Source: Chryseosolibacter sp964563295
Lineage (GTDB): Bacteria > Bacteroidota > Bacteroidia > Cytophagales > Cyclobacteriaceae
Reading direction: 5' to 3'
Assembly (NCBI GenBank): GCA_964563295.1
Contig: CAZLWX010000028.1
Coordinates: 1 to 37,220 of the forward strand
DNA: 37,220 bases
Within the stretch, counting starts at the first letter, position 1. Every line of letters begins with the position of its first letter. The translations under genes and the position numbers were made by a program. Under the pieces are notes generated by a model. That model was not told the origin of the DNA and did not search any database. It was given only the letters and a program-made list of their open reading frames with translations. Positions 1-6,361 of the stretch are shown here, piece after piece.

Positions 1-436
1 CATTGTAGTAGGAGATCAAACGAAGGTCGCCAATACCTGACGAATGCGTGTGGACGCGCAAATGATCGGGATTGGTCGCCGGAGAATTCCCGAGGTGCTC
101 GTACAGCGATGAGCGATCGATGTACATGTAGGGAATGATCAAGGTGGCGCTCCAACGGTTATTGAACGTGTAGCCGATGCCGATGTTGACGGAGTTATCA
201 TTATTGACTACTTCCGATCCTTCATCAGCTCGATGCGTTTGTTCCTCTGTCCCGACAAAGTGTCTATGGGAACGGAAGTAACGGTAGTTCATAGTAAGCT
301 GCAATCCCTTTGCATCTTCACCCCAATTCATGGAGCAAGTGGTCATGTTCTTGACAGCCACACATCCTTGCCCGCTGGCGCTGTGGTAGCCGGTGGCGAG
401 CATGGAAATAGCGAATAGGTAAATATATTTTTTCAT
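1..436 (-). CDS. Outer-membrane transporter-like protein, N-terminal part (cut by window edge)
   Basis: Reading leftward from the ATG at 434-436 gives 145 codons with no stop, so the gene runs off the left edge. The product starts with a signal peptide (MKKYIYLFAISMLATGYHSA, cleavage near residue 22). Then come alternating aromatic and polar strands such as LQLTMNYRYFRS, SVNIGIGYTFNNRWSATLII and GIGDLRLISYYN. This pattern fits an outer-membrane beta-barrel of the type annotated as transporter or meta-pathway phenol degradation protein; that family call is from memory of similar strings. Two Cys lie close together after the signal peptide (GCVAVKNMTTC). It follows the 524-1063 gene with an 87-nt gap and may share its transcript. 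Substrate cannot be inferred. Confidence 0.75.
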   Translation of the reverse strand, partial: MKKYIYLFAISMLATGYHSASGQGCVAVKNMTTCSMNWGEDAKGLQLTMNYRYFRSHRHFVGTEEQTHRADEGSEVVNNDNSVNIGIGYTFNNRWSATLIIPYMYIDRSSLYEHLGNSPATNPDHLRVHTHSSGIGDLRLISYYN

Positions 437-523
437 GAAAAATCAACGTTTAAGGTATTGGTGTAAATAACAGATAGGCCGACCAGACCTGATACAGCCT
501 GGTGGCGAGAAAAAAACGGATAC

Positions 524-1063
524 CTAAACTTTCGGCGGGGGTGATAAGACTGGATGCGACCGCGAGATTACGTTAGGGTCCCCTACCGGGAAGGAAATGC
601 TTGAGGCCCACCCCTGCACAGACACCACAGGGTTTTCGGCGTTGGTCTCGAATTCTGTCAGAAATTTCGCAAGTAAAGTGGACGCGTTCCTGGACGTTGA
701 CGGAACATCTATTGTCAGCGTGACGAATTTCTTGAAGGCGTTTACCAGGTTCTTTTCTTCGACATTGCGAATGCAGATGATATAGAGCGTGTCGTTGTCG
801 ATCTTTTGTTTGACCAGTTTGTAGAATTGACCCTCGTGTTCGAATTTTCCATCTACCCGCTGGAACCCCTGCTGTTGGAGAGGATAAGGCAAAGTAACAG
901 GTATCTTCAGTTCGATAGTCTCCTCGGTCGAATACTGCCCTGCGTCAAGCCTGGCATTGAGCACCTGGTTAGCATGGTGCCGGAAGCCCATGAAGACAAT
1001 GTAATATCCGCCTACGTTGAAGAGGAATAAAATGATCAACAGTATGGATGCGGCGCGCTTCAT
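524..1063 (-). CDS. Small N-terminally anchored protein of unknown function
   Basis: The 179-residue product has one hydrophobic segment at about residues 5-26 (ASILLIILFLFNVGGYYIVF), then a soluble domain rich in charged residues, and a Pro/Ser-rich tail. The segment could be an uncleaved anchor or a signal peptide. I recall similar proteins (ARLDAGQY, ELKIPVTLPYP, FQRVDGKFEHEGQFYKLVKQ) in Bacteroidota genomes next to outer-membrane receptor or transporter genes, as here, but no function is known to me. It lies between hom and the outer-membrane protein on the same strand. A 7-bp inverted repeat sits directly upstream of its ATG. Confidence 0.75.
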   Translation of the reverse strand: MKRAASILLIILFLFNVGGYYIVFMGFRHHANQVLNARLDAGQYSTEETIELKIPVTLPYPLQQQGFQRVDGKFEHEGQFYKLVKQKIDNDTLYIICIRNVEEKNLVNAFKKFVTLTIDVPSTSRNASTLLAKFLTEFETNAENPVVSVQGWASSISFPVGDPNVISRSHPVLSPPPKV

Positions 1064-1089
1064 GGAATATGCTAGTTAAGTAATATTCC
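1064..1089. repeat. Inverted repeat abutting a start codon
   Basis: GGAATAT (1064-1070) and ATATTCC (1083-1089) are perfect inverted copies separated by 12 nt. The first arm touches the ATG of the downstream minus-strand gene. It could be an operator or an RNA hairpin at the start site, or chance; arms this short and AT-rich are weak evidence. Confidence 0.35.
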
Positions 1090-1148
1090 AGCGAATAGCA
1101 AGAGCCTGGTTGTCAAAAATCAAGCTCCGGGCCTAACAACCGTTAGAC

Positions 1149-2366
1149 CTATGCAACGGCGAGCTGAACCGCGGCGGCATGAGACACCAGACCGTTGGGG
1201 GTAAGGATAATGCCTATTCCCTCTTGTCGCGAAAAGGCGAGCAACTTCTGTAGGGTTAGTTTCCCCAACATGTATTGTTTACCATGTGCCGCGTAACCTG
1301 ATGTGAACTCGACGAAATCGCCAATAGACACTTTGTTTTCTTCCTCGAAGCTCACGTAGGCCTCCACAAGATAGTCGTTTGAAAACTCCAGCCCGGAATC
1401 CTGATCCCGTTTTTTGTATTCGTAGGTATACCCGTAAGACAGGGCGGATATGTCGGAAAGTACAGCCGACCCGGTTGGATAACTGCCAGCGCCCTTGCCG
1501 ATAAAGAGTTGCGTCTCTGCAAACGCCCCCTTTACCTGAACCGCATTAAATTCGTTGCGCACGGATGCCAGGGGGTTGGTGTTCTCCACGAACTGTGGCG
1601 CTACGAAACCAAAGACCTTTCCGTCTTCTTTAAATGCCCTGGCAATAAGCTTGATCGTTAGATTGTTGTCGCGTGCAAACTTTAAGTCGATATCGGAGAT
1701 CCGATCGATGCCGACGTTGATCACTTGCTCGGGCTGAACGAAAAGTCCAAAGGTATGAGCTATCGCGATTACCAACTTGTATTTGGGATCAAACCCTTTT
1801 ACGTCAAGGGTGGGATCCGATTCAGCAAAGCCAAGTTCCTGTGCCTTCCGTAAAGCTTCGGCGTAACTCTTCTTTTCGTCAAATACGCGCGTAAGGATAT
1901 AGTTCGTCGAACCATTGAAGATCCCTTCAATACTACTAATGAGGTCGTTGTCGTAGTATTCCTCGAGGTTTCGCAAAATGGGGATGCTGCCGCATACAGC
2001 GCCCTCGTAGAGTACCGGCTTACCGTATTTCTTCTGAAGAAAATAAATTTCTTCCAGGTGCTCGGCGAGCATTTTCTTGTTTGCCGTTACTACAGCCTTG
2101 CCGTGTGCGAGGGCTGTCTTCACAATCTCGAACGCGGCATTCGCATCATCGATCAACTCGACGACGATATCGATCTCGGGATCGCCAAGGATTTCTGATT
2201 TGTCGAACGTAAAAAAGTCCGCAGGGATTGGACGTTGCTTTTCGCGATGCTTGACGCAGATCTTCCTGATGCTGGCCTTTATACCGTGCGTTTCGTGCAA
2301 AACGTGGTAAAGGCCCTGGCCAACGCAGCCAAAACCAAACAGTCCTAGTTTCAGATTCTTTTTCAT
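1149..2366 (-). CDS. hom: Homoserine dehydrogenase
   Basis: Catalyses NAD(P)H-dependent reduction of aspartate semialdehyde to homoserine in the cytoplasm. The 405-residue protein has a Rossmann motif GFGCVGQG (11-18), the VVTANKKML segment (92-100), the loop EGAVCGSIPI (121-130), the family signature NGSTNYIL (151-158) and the substrate-site stretch GFAESDPTLDVKGFD (179-193). The length suits a monofunctional enzyme; it is not fused to aspartate kinase, and any C-terminal regulatory domain is not obvious to me. Its ATG overlaps the metX stop by 4 nt (ATGA), so translation is probably coupled. Position after metY and metX supplies homoserine for the acetyl-homoserine route to homocysteine. 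Confidence 0.95.
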   Translation of the reverse strand: MKKNLKLGLFGFGCVGQGLYHVLHETHGIKASIRKICVKHREKQRPIPADFFTFDKSEILGDPEIDIVVELIDDANAAFEIVKTALAHGKAVVTANKKMLAEHLEEIYFLQKKYGKPVLYEGAVCGSIPILRNLEEYYDNDLISSIEGIFNGSTNYILTRVFDEKKSYAEALRKAQELGFAESDPTLDVKGFDPKYKLVIAIAHTFGLFVQPEQVINVGIDRISDIDLKFARDNNLTIKLIARAFKEDGKVFGFVAPQFVENTNPLASVRNEFNAVQVKGAFAETQLFIGKGAGSYPTGSAVLSDISALSYGYTYEYKKRDQDSGLEFSNDYLVEAYVSFEEENKVSIGDFVEFTSGYAAHGKQYMLGKLTLQKLLAFSRQEGIGIILTPNGLVSHAAAVQLAVA

Positions 2367-3406
2367 ACCAATATTCCCTTGCGGGATGTTTCAAAAAAAT
2401 GACTAATTATTTTTCGTAGGTGCTCACATTCAACCAGGAAGCCATCATGCCCATACAATGACGGAACGATTGCCAATTGTGCGCCAGGAATGGTGTCAGC
2501 GAGGTATTGCTGTTCCTCAACCGGAAACAGGATGTCGCTGTCAATGCCAACAACGAGGGTCTTTGCGCGGATCGTTCGCAGCGCTGTTTCGGTTCCATGG
2601 CGTCCCCTCCCCACATCGTGACTGTCCATCGCCTTTGAAAGAGTCCAATAGCTATACGCGTTGAACCGGCTTGCGAGCTTGTTACCCTGGTGGCGCTGAT
2701 ACGTCGCTGCGCGAAAGTTGTCAGTGGTGCCGCTCTGCTTTTCGGCCTGCGTTTTTTGAAAGGTCTGGTAATGGCGATAGGAGATCATTCCAATCGCGCG
2801 TGCGGCGCGAAGGCCATTAATTCCTGCGCGAGGATCGTCCGTCTTCCATGTTTGATCCGCTTCGATCGCCATCCGCTGCGACTCATTGAATGCAATACCC
2901 CACGGCGAATGAGAGGCATTGCACGCCATCGGAATGACGTGTCGGAATACTTCAGGTTGCCGTATCGCCCACTCGAGAACTTGTTGCCCTCCCAGCGAGC
3001 CTCCGAGCAACGCCTGAATATTGGATATTCGCAATGAGACCCTGAGCAAGTCGAACGCCCTTACAATGTCACCGTTGGTGATAGCGGGGAAATCGTGGTA
3101 AAATGGAACCCCGGTTGCCGGGTTTATTGTGAGCGGACCTGTTGAACCATAACAACTCCCCAGCATATTCGCGCAGATGATGAAGTGATTGGCAGGATCA
3201 AAAGGTCCGTCTCCGGTAAATAGGTCCGCCCACCAGTCACGAACATTCGAGCTGCCGGTCAGAGCGTGACAAACCCAAATGACATTGTCGCGTTCGGGAT
3301 TGAGCCTCCCGAGGGTGGAGTATTTGAGCTGAAACCCGGGAAGCGACTCCCCGGATTCAAGCTCGAATGTACCCTCGTAATGGAATATGTGATGGTTAAC
3401 GTCCAT
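2363..3406 (-). CDS. metX: Homoserine O-acetyltransferase
   Basis: Transfers acetyl from acetyl-CoA to homoserine, giving O-acetylhomoserine for sulfhydrylation by MetY. The 347-residue alpha/beta hydrolase has the nucleophile elbow GGSLGGQQ (135-142, Ser137), the acid near SDILFP (about Asp291) and the histidine in GHDGFLVE (His320). The early block WVCHALTGSSNV (44-55) is typical of MetX. The length is close to the usual 350-380. An acetyl rather than succinyl donor is inferred from family and from the MetY neighbour. The gene starts 15 nt after metY and overlaps hom by 4 nt. Confidence 0.95.
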   Translation of the reverse strand: MDVNHHIFHYEGTFELESGESLPGFQLKYSTLGRLNPERDNVIWVCHALTGSSNVRDWWADLFTGDGPFDPANHFIICANMLGSCYGSTGPLTINPATGVPFYHDFPAITNGDIVRAFDLLRVSLRISNIQALLGGSLGGQQVLEWAIRQPEVFRHVIPMACNASHSPWGIAFNESQRMAIEADQTWKTDDPRAGINGLRAARAIGMISYRHYQTFQKTQAEKQSGTTDNFRAATYQRHQGNKLASRFNAYSYWTLSKAMDSHDVGRGRHGTETALRTIRAKTLVVGIDSDILFPVEEQQYLADTIPGAQLAIVPSLYGHDGFLVECEHLRKIISHFFETSRKGILV

Positions 3407-3421
3407 GTTTCATGCCTCCAA

Positions 3422-4744
3422 TCATGACACCAATTCGCCCTGGAACACTTTTTCAAAAGCCTGTTGCAGGTCGGCCTTGATGTCTTCGATGTGCTCGATG
3501 CCCACAGCCAGCCGCAGCAGGTTCGGGAATACGCCCGCGGAAATTTGTTCTTCTTCATTGAGTTGCTGATGGGTGGTCGCCGACGGCTGAATGATCAACG
3601 TCTTCGCATCACCAAGGTTGGCGAGATGACTGATCAGTTTCAGGTTGTCCACCACCTGTGCCGTTTTCACTTTGCTGCCTCTCAGGGTGAATGAGAGCAC
3701 GGCGCCAAATCCGTTGCGCAAGTACTTCTTCGCCAGCTTGTGATAGGTGCTGTCGGGTAATCCCGGATAATTGACACTTTCGACTAGCGGATGTTGCTCC
3801 AGCCAGTGCGCCAGTGCCAGGGCGTTATCGACAGCACGTTGGACGCGCAGCGAAAGGGTTTCCAATCCTTGAAGGAACAGGAAGGAATTGAATGGGCTCA
3901 GTGCCGTGCCGAAGTCCCGCAAGCCTTCTACACGGGCACGGATGATGAAGGCTATGTTCGGGAGGCCAAGCGGGTTTTTTTCGCCAAACACTTCCCAAAA
4001 CTTCAGGCCGTGGTAGCCGGGAGCCGGCTCGGTAAACTGCGGGAACTTGCCGTTACCCCAATTGTAATTGCCTGCATCGACGATCACGCCGCCGATGGAC
4101 GTGCCATGGCCGCCAATCCATTTTGTCGCCGAAGCCACAACTACGTTCGCGCCATGATCGATGGGGCGGAATAGATAGCCAGCCGCACCGAATGTGTTGT
4201 CGACAATCAGCGGCAGATCATGCTTCCTGGCCAGCGCGGCGATCGAATCGAAGTCTGGAATGTTGAAGCCGGGGTTGCCGATCGTTTCGAGGTAGATTGC
4301 TTTTGTCCGTTCATCGATCAGCTTTTCGAAAGCCTCCGGTTTGTCGCCCTCGGCGAAGCGGGCGTCGATCCCCAACCGTTTGAAAGCGACCTTGAACTGG
4401 TTGTATGTACCACCGTACAGGAATGATGTCGACACAAAGTTGTCGCCCGACTGAAGGATATTGTTGAGCGCGATGAACTGAGAGGCTTGACCTGACGACA
4501 CAGCCAACGCTGCCACTCCGCCTTCCAATGCCGCGATGCGTTTTTCGAATACATCGGTCGTTGGATTCATGATACGCGTGTAAATGTTCCCGAATTCTTT
4601 CAGCGCGAAGAGATTGGCTCCATGAGCCGAGTCTTTAAACGCGTAAGATGTTGTCTGATATATTGGAACAGCCCGTGCTCCGGTCGTCGGATCGATTTCC
4701 TGGCCGGCGTGTAGCTGCAAAGTTTCAAATCGCAATGTTGACAT
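3422..4744 (-). CDS. metY: O-acetylhomoserine sulfhydrylase (PLP enzyme)
   Basis: Converts O-acetylhomoserine plus sulfide to homocysteine. The 440-residue protein belongs to the Cys/Met metabolism PLP family (fold type I). Visible landmarks are YTRIMNPT (55-62), the cofactor aspartate in VDNTF (181-185), the PLP lysine in SATKWIGGHG (Lys208) and the C-terminal RLAVGIEHIEDI block. The length of about 430 favours acetylhomoserine sulfhydrylase over cystathionine gamma-synthase (about 380). It is the first large gene of the operon, placed behind a SAM-I riboswitch, a polycysteine small ORF and hairpins, which suggests control by sulfur amino acids. Confidence 0.95.
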   Translation of the reverse strand: MSTLRFETLQLHAGQEIDPTTGARAVPIYQTTSYAFKDSAHGANLFALKEFGNIYTRIMNPTTDVFEKRIAALEGGVAALAVSSGQASQFIALNNILQSGDNFVSTSFLYGGTYNQFKVAFKRLGIDARFAEGDKPEAFEKLIDERTKAIYLETIGNPGFNIPDFDSIAALARKHDLPLIVDNTFGAAGYLFRPIDHGANVVVASATKWIGGHGTSIGGVIVDAGNYNWGNGKFPQFTEPAPGYHGLKFWEVFGEKNPLGLPNIAFIIRARVEGLRDFGTALSPFNSFLFLQGLETLSLRVQRAVDNALALAHWLEQHPLVESVNYPGLPDSTYHKLAKKYLRNGFGAVLSFTLRGSKVKTAQVVDNLKLISHLANLGDAKTLIIQPSATTHQQLNEEEQISAGVFPNLLRLAVGIEHIEDIKADLQQAFEKVFQGELVS

Positions 4745-4792
4745 GGCAATAGTGTTTTAAAGTGTAAGAAATGTGAATGATGGAATGGATGA

Positions 4793-4841
4793 AATAGCCT
4801 TGACCGTACTGCCTGTCACTTGGCAGGGTCCATGGGCTATT
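4793..4841 (-). promoter_or_regulatory. Long hairpin in the metY leader
   Basis: In the minus-strand RNA, AAUAGCC pairs with GGCUAUU (plus positions 4835-4841 with 4793-4799). Inside, GACC pairs with GGUC (4827-4830 with 4802-4805) and CUGCC with GGCAG (4822-4826 with 4809-4813), leaving an 8-nt loop. In all 16 base pairs are seen. No U-run follows, so it does not look like an intrinsic terminator. It begins 48 nt before the metY ATG and lies just after the small ORF. Confidence 0.6.
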
Positions 4842-4842
4842 C

Positions 4843-4876
4843 GTTGCTTGTGGCGCTACGCCAGATCAGCAGCAAC
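4843..4876 (-). promoter_or_regulatory. Hairpin pairing polycysteine codons with downstream leader
   Basis: A perfect short hairpin, UGGCG-UAG-CGCCA (4851-4863), starts 2 nt after the small-ORF stop codon. It can be extended by pairing GUUGC inside the last Cys codons (4872-4876) with GCAAC (4843-4847). The stop codon therefore sits inside the structure, and ribosome position on the Cys codons would decide whether it can form. Pairing is read by eye; no folding energy was calculated. Confidence 0.5.
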
Positions 4877-5021
4877 ACGCCTCGCAACAACAACAAGCGT
4901 CAGCCGCCTGGTCGCAGGGCATATCGTGTTGATGAAAGGAGGGGATAATGGCATCAAACCATTCACTGAAACCGACGAAACGGTCGATTCCCGACAGAAG
5001 AGAGTTAATGATGTTTTTCAT
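4866..5021 (-). CDS. Polycysteine small ORF / candidate leader peptide
   Basis: A 51-codon ORF, shorter than a usual gene-calling cut-off, with ATG at 5019-5021 and TGA at 4866-4868. The product starts MKNIINSLLSGIDRF, continues through FSEWFDAIIPSFHQHDMPC, and ends DQAADACCCCEACCC. It has eight Cys, seven of them in the last nine residues. The Cys run is encoded TGT TGT TGT TGC and TGT TGC TGC just before the stop. There is no clear Shine-Dalgarno, as usual in Bacteroidota; GAGAAAAAA precedes the ATG. It lies 11 nt after the SAM-I aptamer and 121 nt before metY. Polycysteine leader ORFs acting as cysteine-responsive attenuators are known in mycobacteria; the same role here is inference. A Cys-rich metal- or sulfur-binding peptide is the alternative. 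Confidence 0.65.
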   Translation of the reverse strand: MKNIINSLLSGIDRFVGFSEWFDAIIPSFHQHDMPCDQAADACCCCEACCC

Positions 5022-5032
5022 TTTTTTCTCGG

Positions 5033-5141
5033 TTTATATTTCCCCCGGCGCCTTGCCGGAGTGTCAGGATTTAGCACCTTTTCCCATTCGGGAGGGTTGC
5101 TAGCGCTTCACAGAGCCTGTCTCTCCGCGCTTCTTTATAAA
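5033..5141 (-). promoter_or_regulatory. SAM-I (S-box) riboswitch aptamer
   Basis: Read on the minus strand, the segment has the S-box core in order. P1 is UUUAUA (5136-5141 side) closing with UAUAAA (5033-5038). P2 has GCGC arms, with the internal segment ending GUGAAGCGC. The conserved UAGCAACC follows, then a short P3 (CUCCC...GGGA), the conserved AAGGUGCUAAAUCCUG, and a GC-rich P4 (CCGGC...GCCGG). It precedes metY-metX-hom, a classic SAM-regulated pathway. The next gene start (small ORF) is 11 nt past P1 and there is no terminator with a U-tract, so translational control is more likely than intrinsic termination. Confidence 0.9.
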
Positions 5142-5178
5142 TCGATGAAGCAGGTGTGCTTTTTTCGACTTGGTCTTA

Positions 5179-5209
5179 CAAACGTAGAGTCCGAAAACAA
5201 GGTTTCCAA
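5179..5209 (-). promoter_or_regulatory. Promoter of the metY leader
   Basis: On the minus strand TACGTTTG (5179-5186) matches the Bacteroidota -7 consensus TAnnTTTG exactly. A TTG (5207-5209) lies 20 nt upstream as the -33 element. Transcription would begin near 5172, about 30 nt before the riboswitch aptamer. Confidence 0.6.
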
Positions 5210-5265
5210 GAATCCTGCTGAAAAAAATTTATGAAGTGGTGCTGACGATTGTTAGGTAAGGAGTT

Positions 5266-6012
5266 CTACGTGAGCATTCCGCCGTCGACCTGGATGACCT
5301 GACCCGTGACATACGCTGAAAGATCGCAGCCAAGGAAAACGCATGCGTCAGCAACGTCTTCCGGTCTTCCGCCGCGTTTAAGGGGAATAGCATCCCGCCA
5401 AAGCTGAATTGTCTTCTCGTCTAATTTCCCGGTCATCTCTGTTTCGATGAACCCGGGAGCAATGGCGTTGCAACGAATGCCACGGGATCCCAACTCGAGG
5501 GCTACTGATTTTGTGAATCCAATGATTCCGGCCTTGGATGCTGCGTAGTTGGCTTGCCCTGCGTTGCCTTTCAACCCAACGACAGAGGTCATATTAATAA
5601 TGGAACCGCTCTTCTGTTTCATCATGGGTTTGGTGGCGGCCTTCACCGTATTGAAACAGGATTTCAGGTTTACGTTGATCACCTTGTCCCACGCTTCTTC
5701 CGTCATTCTCAGCAGAAGGTTGTCCATCGTGATTCCCGCATTATTAATGAGGATATCGAGTGAACCAAAATCGGCAATGACCGCATTTATCAGTTTATCC
5801 GCCTCGGCAAAGTCGGAAGCATCCGACCGGTAACCTTTTGCTTTCACACCCTTGGCGGCGAGTTCCCCTTCGAGTGCTTGTCCTTGTTCCACGCTTGACA
5901 AATAGGTAAATGCTACATTGGCCCCTTGTTCGGCAAAACGAATGGCAATTGCGCGTCCTATCCCTTTTGATGCGCCGGTGATGAGTGCGTTTTTTCCCTT
6001 GAGTAAGTTCAT
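5266..6012 (-). CDS. fabG: 3-oxoacyl-[ACP] reductase
   Basis: NADPH-dependent reduction of 3-oxoacyl-ACP in fatty acid elongation. The 248-residue SDR has TGASKGIG (12-19), NNAG (90-93), catalytic Ser143, Tyr156 and Lys160 (YAASK), and ends in the FabG-like VTGQVIQVDGGM. I chose the start at 6012 (MNLLKGKNALITG). The reading frame stays open for 25 more codons upstream, but those codons are a translation of a 7-bp tandem array and are not FabG-like. The gene is not in a fatty-acid cluster; it stands alone between metY and an outer-membrane protein. Other SDR reductases are possible, but FabG is the best fit. Confidence 0.88.
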   Translation of the reverse strand: MNLLKGKNALITGASKGIGRAIAIRFAEQGANVAFTYLSSVEQGQALEGELAAKGVKAKGYRSDASDFAEADKLINAVIADFGSLDILINNAGITMDNLLLRMTEEAWDKVINVNLKSCFNTVKAATKPMMKQKSGSIINMTSVVGLKGNAGQANYAASKAGIIGFTKSVALELGSRGIRCNAIAPGFIETEMTGKLDEKTIQLWRDAIPLKRGGRPEDVADACVFLGCDLSAYVTGQVIQVDGGMLT

Positions 6013-6042
6013 TAGTGTCGGTTGCGTTTCCGGTTTGGACCT

Positions 6043-6050
6043 CAAAAATA
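6043..6050 (-). promoter_or_regulatory. Possible -7 element for fabG
   Basis: TATTTTTG on the minus strand is an exact TAnnTTTG match, about 30 nt before the fabG ATG at 6012. No good TTTG lies at the right distance upstream because the 7-bp array occupies that place. Confidence 0.4.
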
Positions 6051-6052
6051 AA

Positions 6053-6080
6053 ATTCCTGATTCCGAATTCCTAATTCCGC
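6053..6080. repeat. Four 7-bp units ATTCCNN
   Basis: ATTCCTG, ATTCCGA, ATTCCTA and ATTCCGC lie head to tail with exact 7-bp spacing. The first five bases are constant and the last two vary. It sits between the fabG -7 element and the rest of the gap. Confidence 0.8.
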
Positions 6081-6112
6081 GTTTCAAGTGCTGGCAGTGG
6101 CGGCGATTGCTA

Positions 6113-6140
6113 TTGGCCCTTGGCCTTTGGCTGTTGGCTT
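6113..6140. repeat. Four 7-bp units TTGGCYN
   Basis: TTGGCCC, TTGGCCT, TTGGCTG and TTGGCTT are in tandem at exact 7-bp spacing, with a possible decayed fifth unit GGGACCT. The word differs from the neighbouring ATTCCNN array but has the same period. Confidence 0.8.
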
Positions 6141-6289
6141 GGGACCTTCGCGTTGTTACCGAGTTTTGGGTTCAACTTCGTAGTTTGGAAGCGCTGGCGC
6201 CGTGAACGTCGTGGTTCGCCGTGACCTTTGATTTTGAGTCTATCAGATTTAACACCCTGCTGTTGGTAATGACCACTGAGAAGGCACGA

Positions 6290-6361
6290 CTCACAATAGC
6301 ACAATAGCACAACAGCACCATAACACAACCCCAACACTCGAACAATTCGACACCTGAACAC
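6290..6361. repeat. Nine 8-bp units ending at a stop codon
   Basis: The units run CTCACAAT, AGCACAAT, AGCACAAC, AGCACCAT, AACACAAC, CCCAACAC, TCGAACAA, TTCGACAC and CTGAACAC. The 8-bp register is kept for 72 bp while the word drifts from AGCACAAT toward NNGAACAC. The last base is the first base of the stop codon (6361-6363) of the outer-membrane protein gene. Confidence 0.75.

Larger units (their letters stand above)
6013..6360. other. 348-bp gap made largely of short-word arrays
   Basis: The gap upstream of fabG holds no convincing gene. An open minus-strand frame of 83 codons runs through it but translates repeats (low-complexity, Arg/Lys/Gln-rich C-terminus). It contains a probable fabG promoter at its right edge of transcription (6043-6050) and three degenerate tandem arrays, listed separately. 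Confidence 0.7.

Noticed and set aside
4793..4841. Intrinsic terminator in the metY leader
   Set aside because: The stem is strong but no U-run follows.
4773..5234. 153-codon plus-strand open frame across the metY leader
   Set aside because: It is antisense to the riboswitch, the small ORF and the hairpins; composition is not protein-like and no family is recognisable.
6013..6087. 25-codon N-terminal extension of fabG
   Set aside because: It translates the ATTCCNN array and lies upstream of a probable -7 element; the family starts at the ATG at 6012.
6110..6361. 83-codon minus-strand open frame in the gap before fabG
   Set aside because: Both ends are translations of 7- and 8-bp arrays; the product is low-complexity and its frame depends on the repeats.
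6053..6361. CRISPR-like array
   Set aside because: Units of 7-8 bp without spacers and with no cas genes; the pattern is simple tandem repetition.
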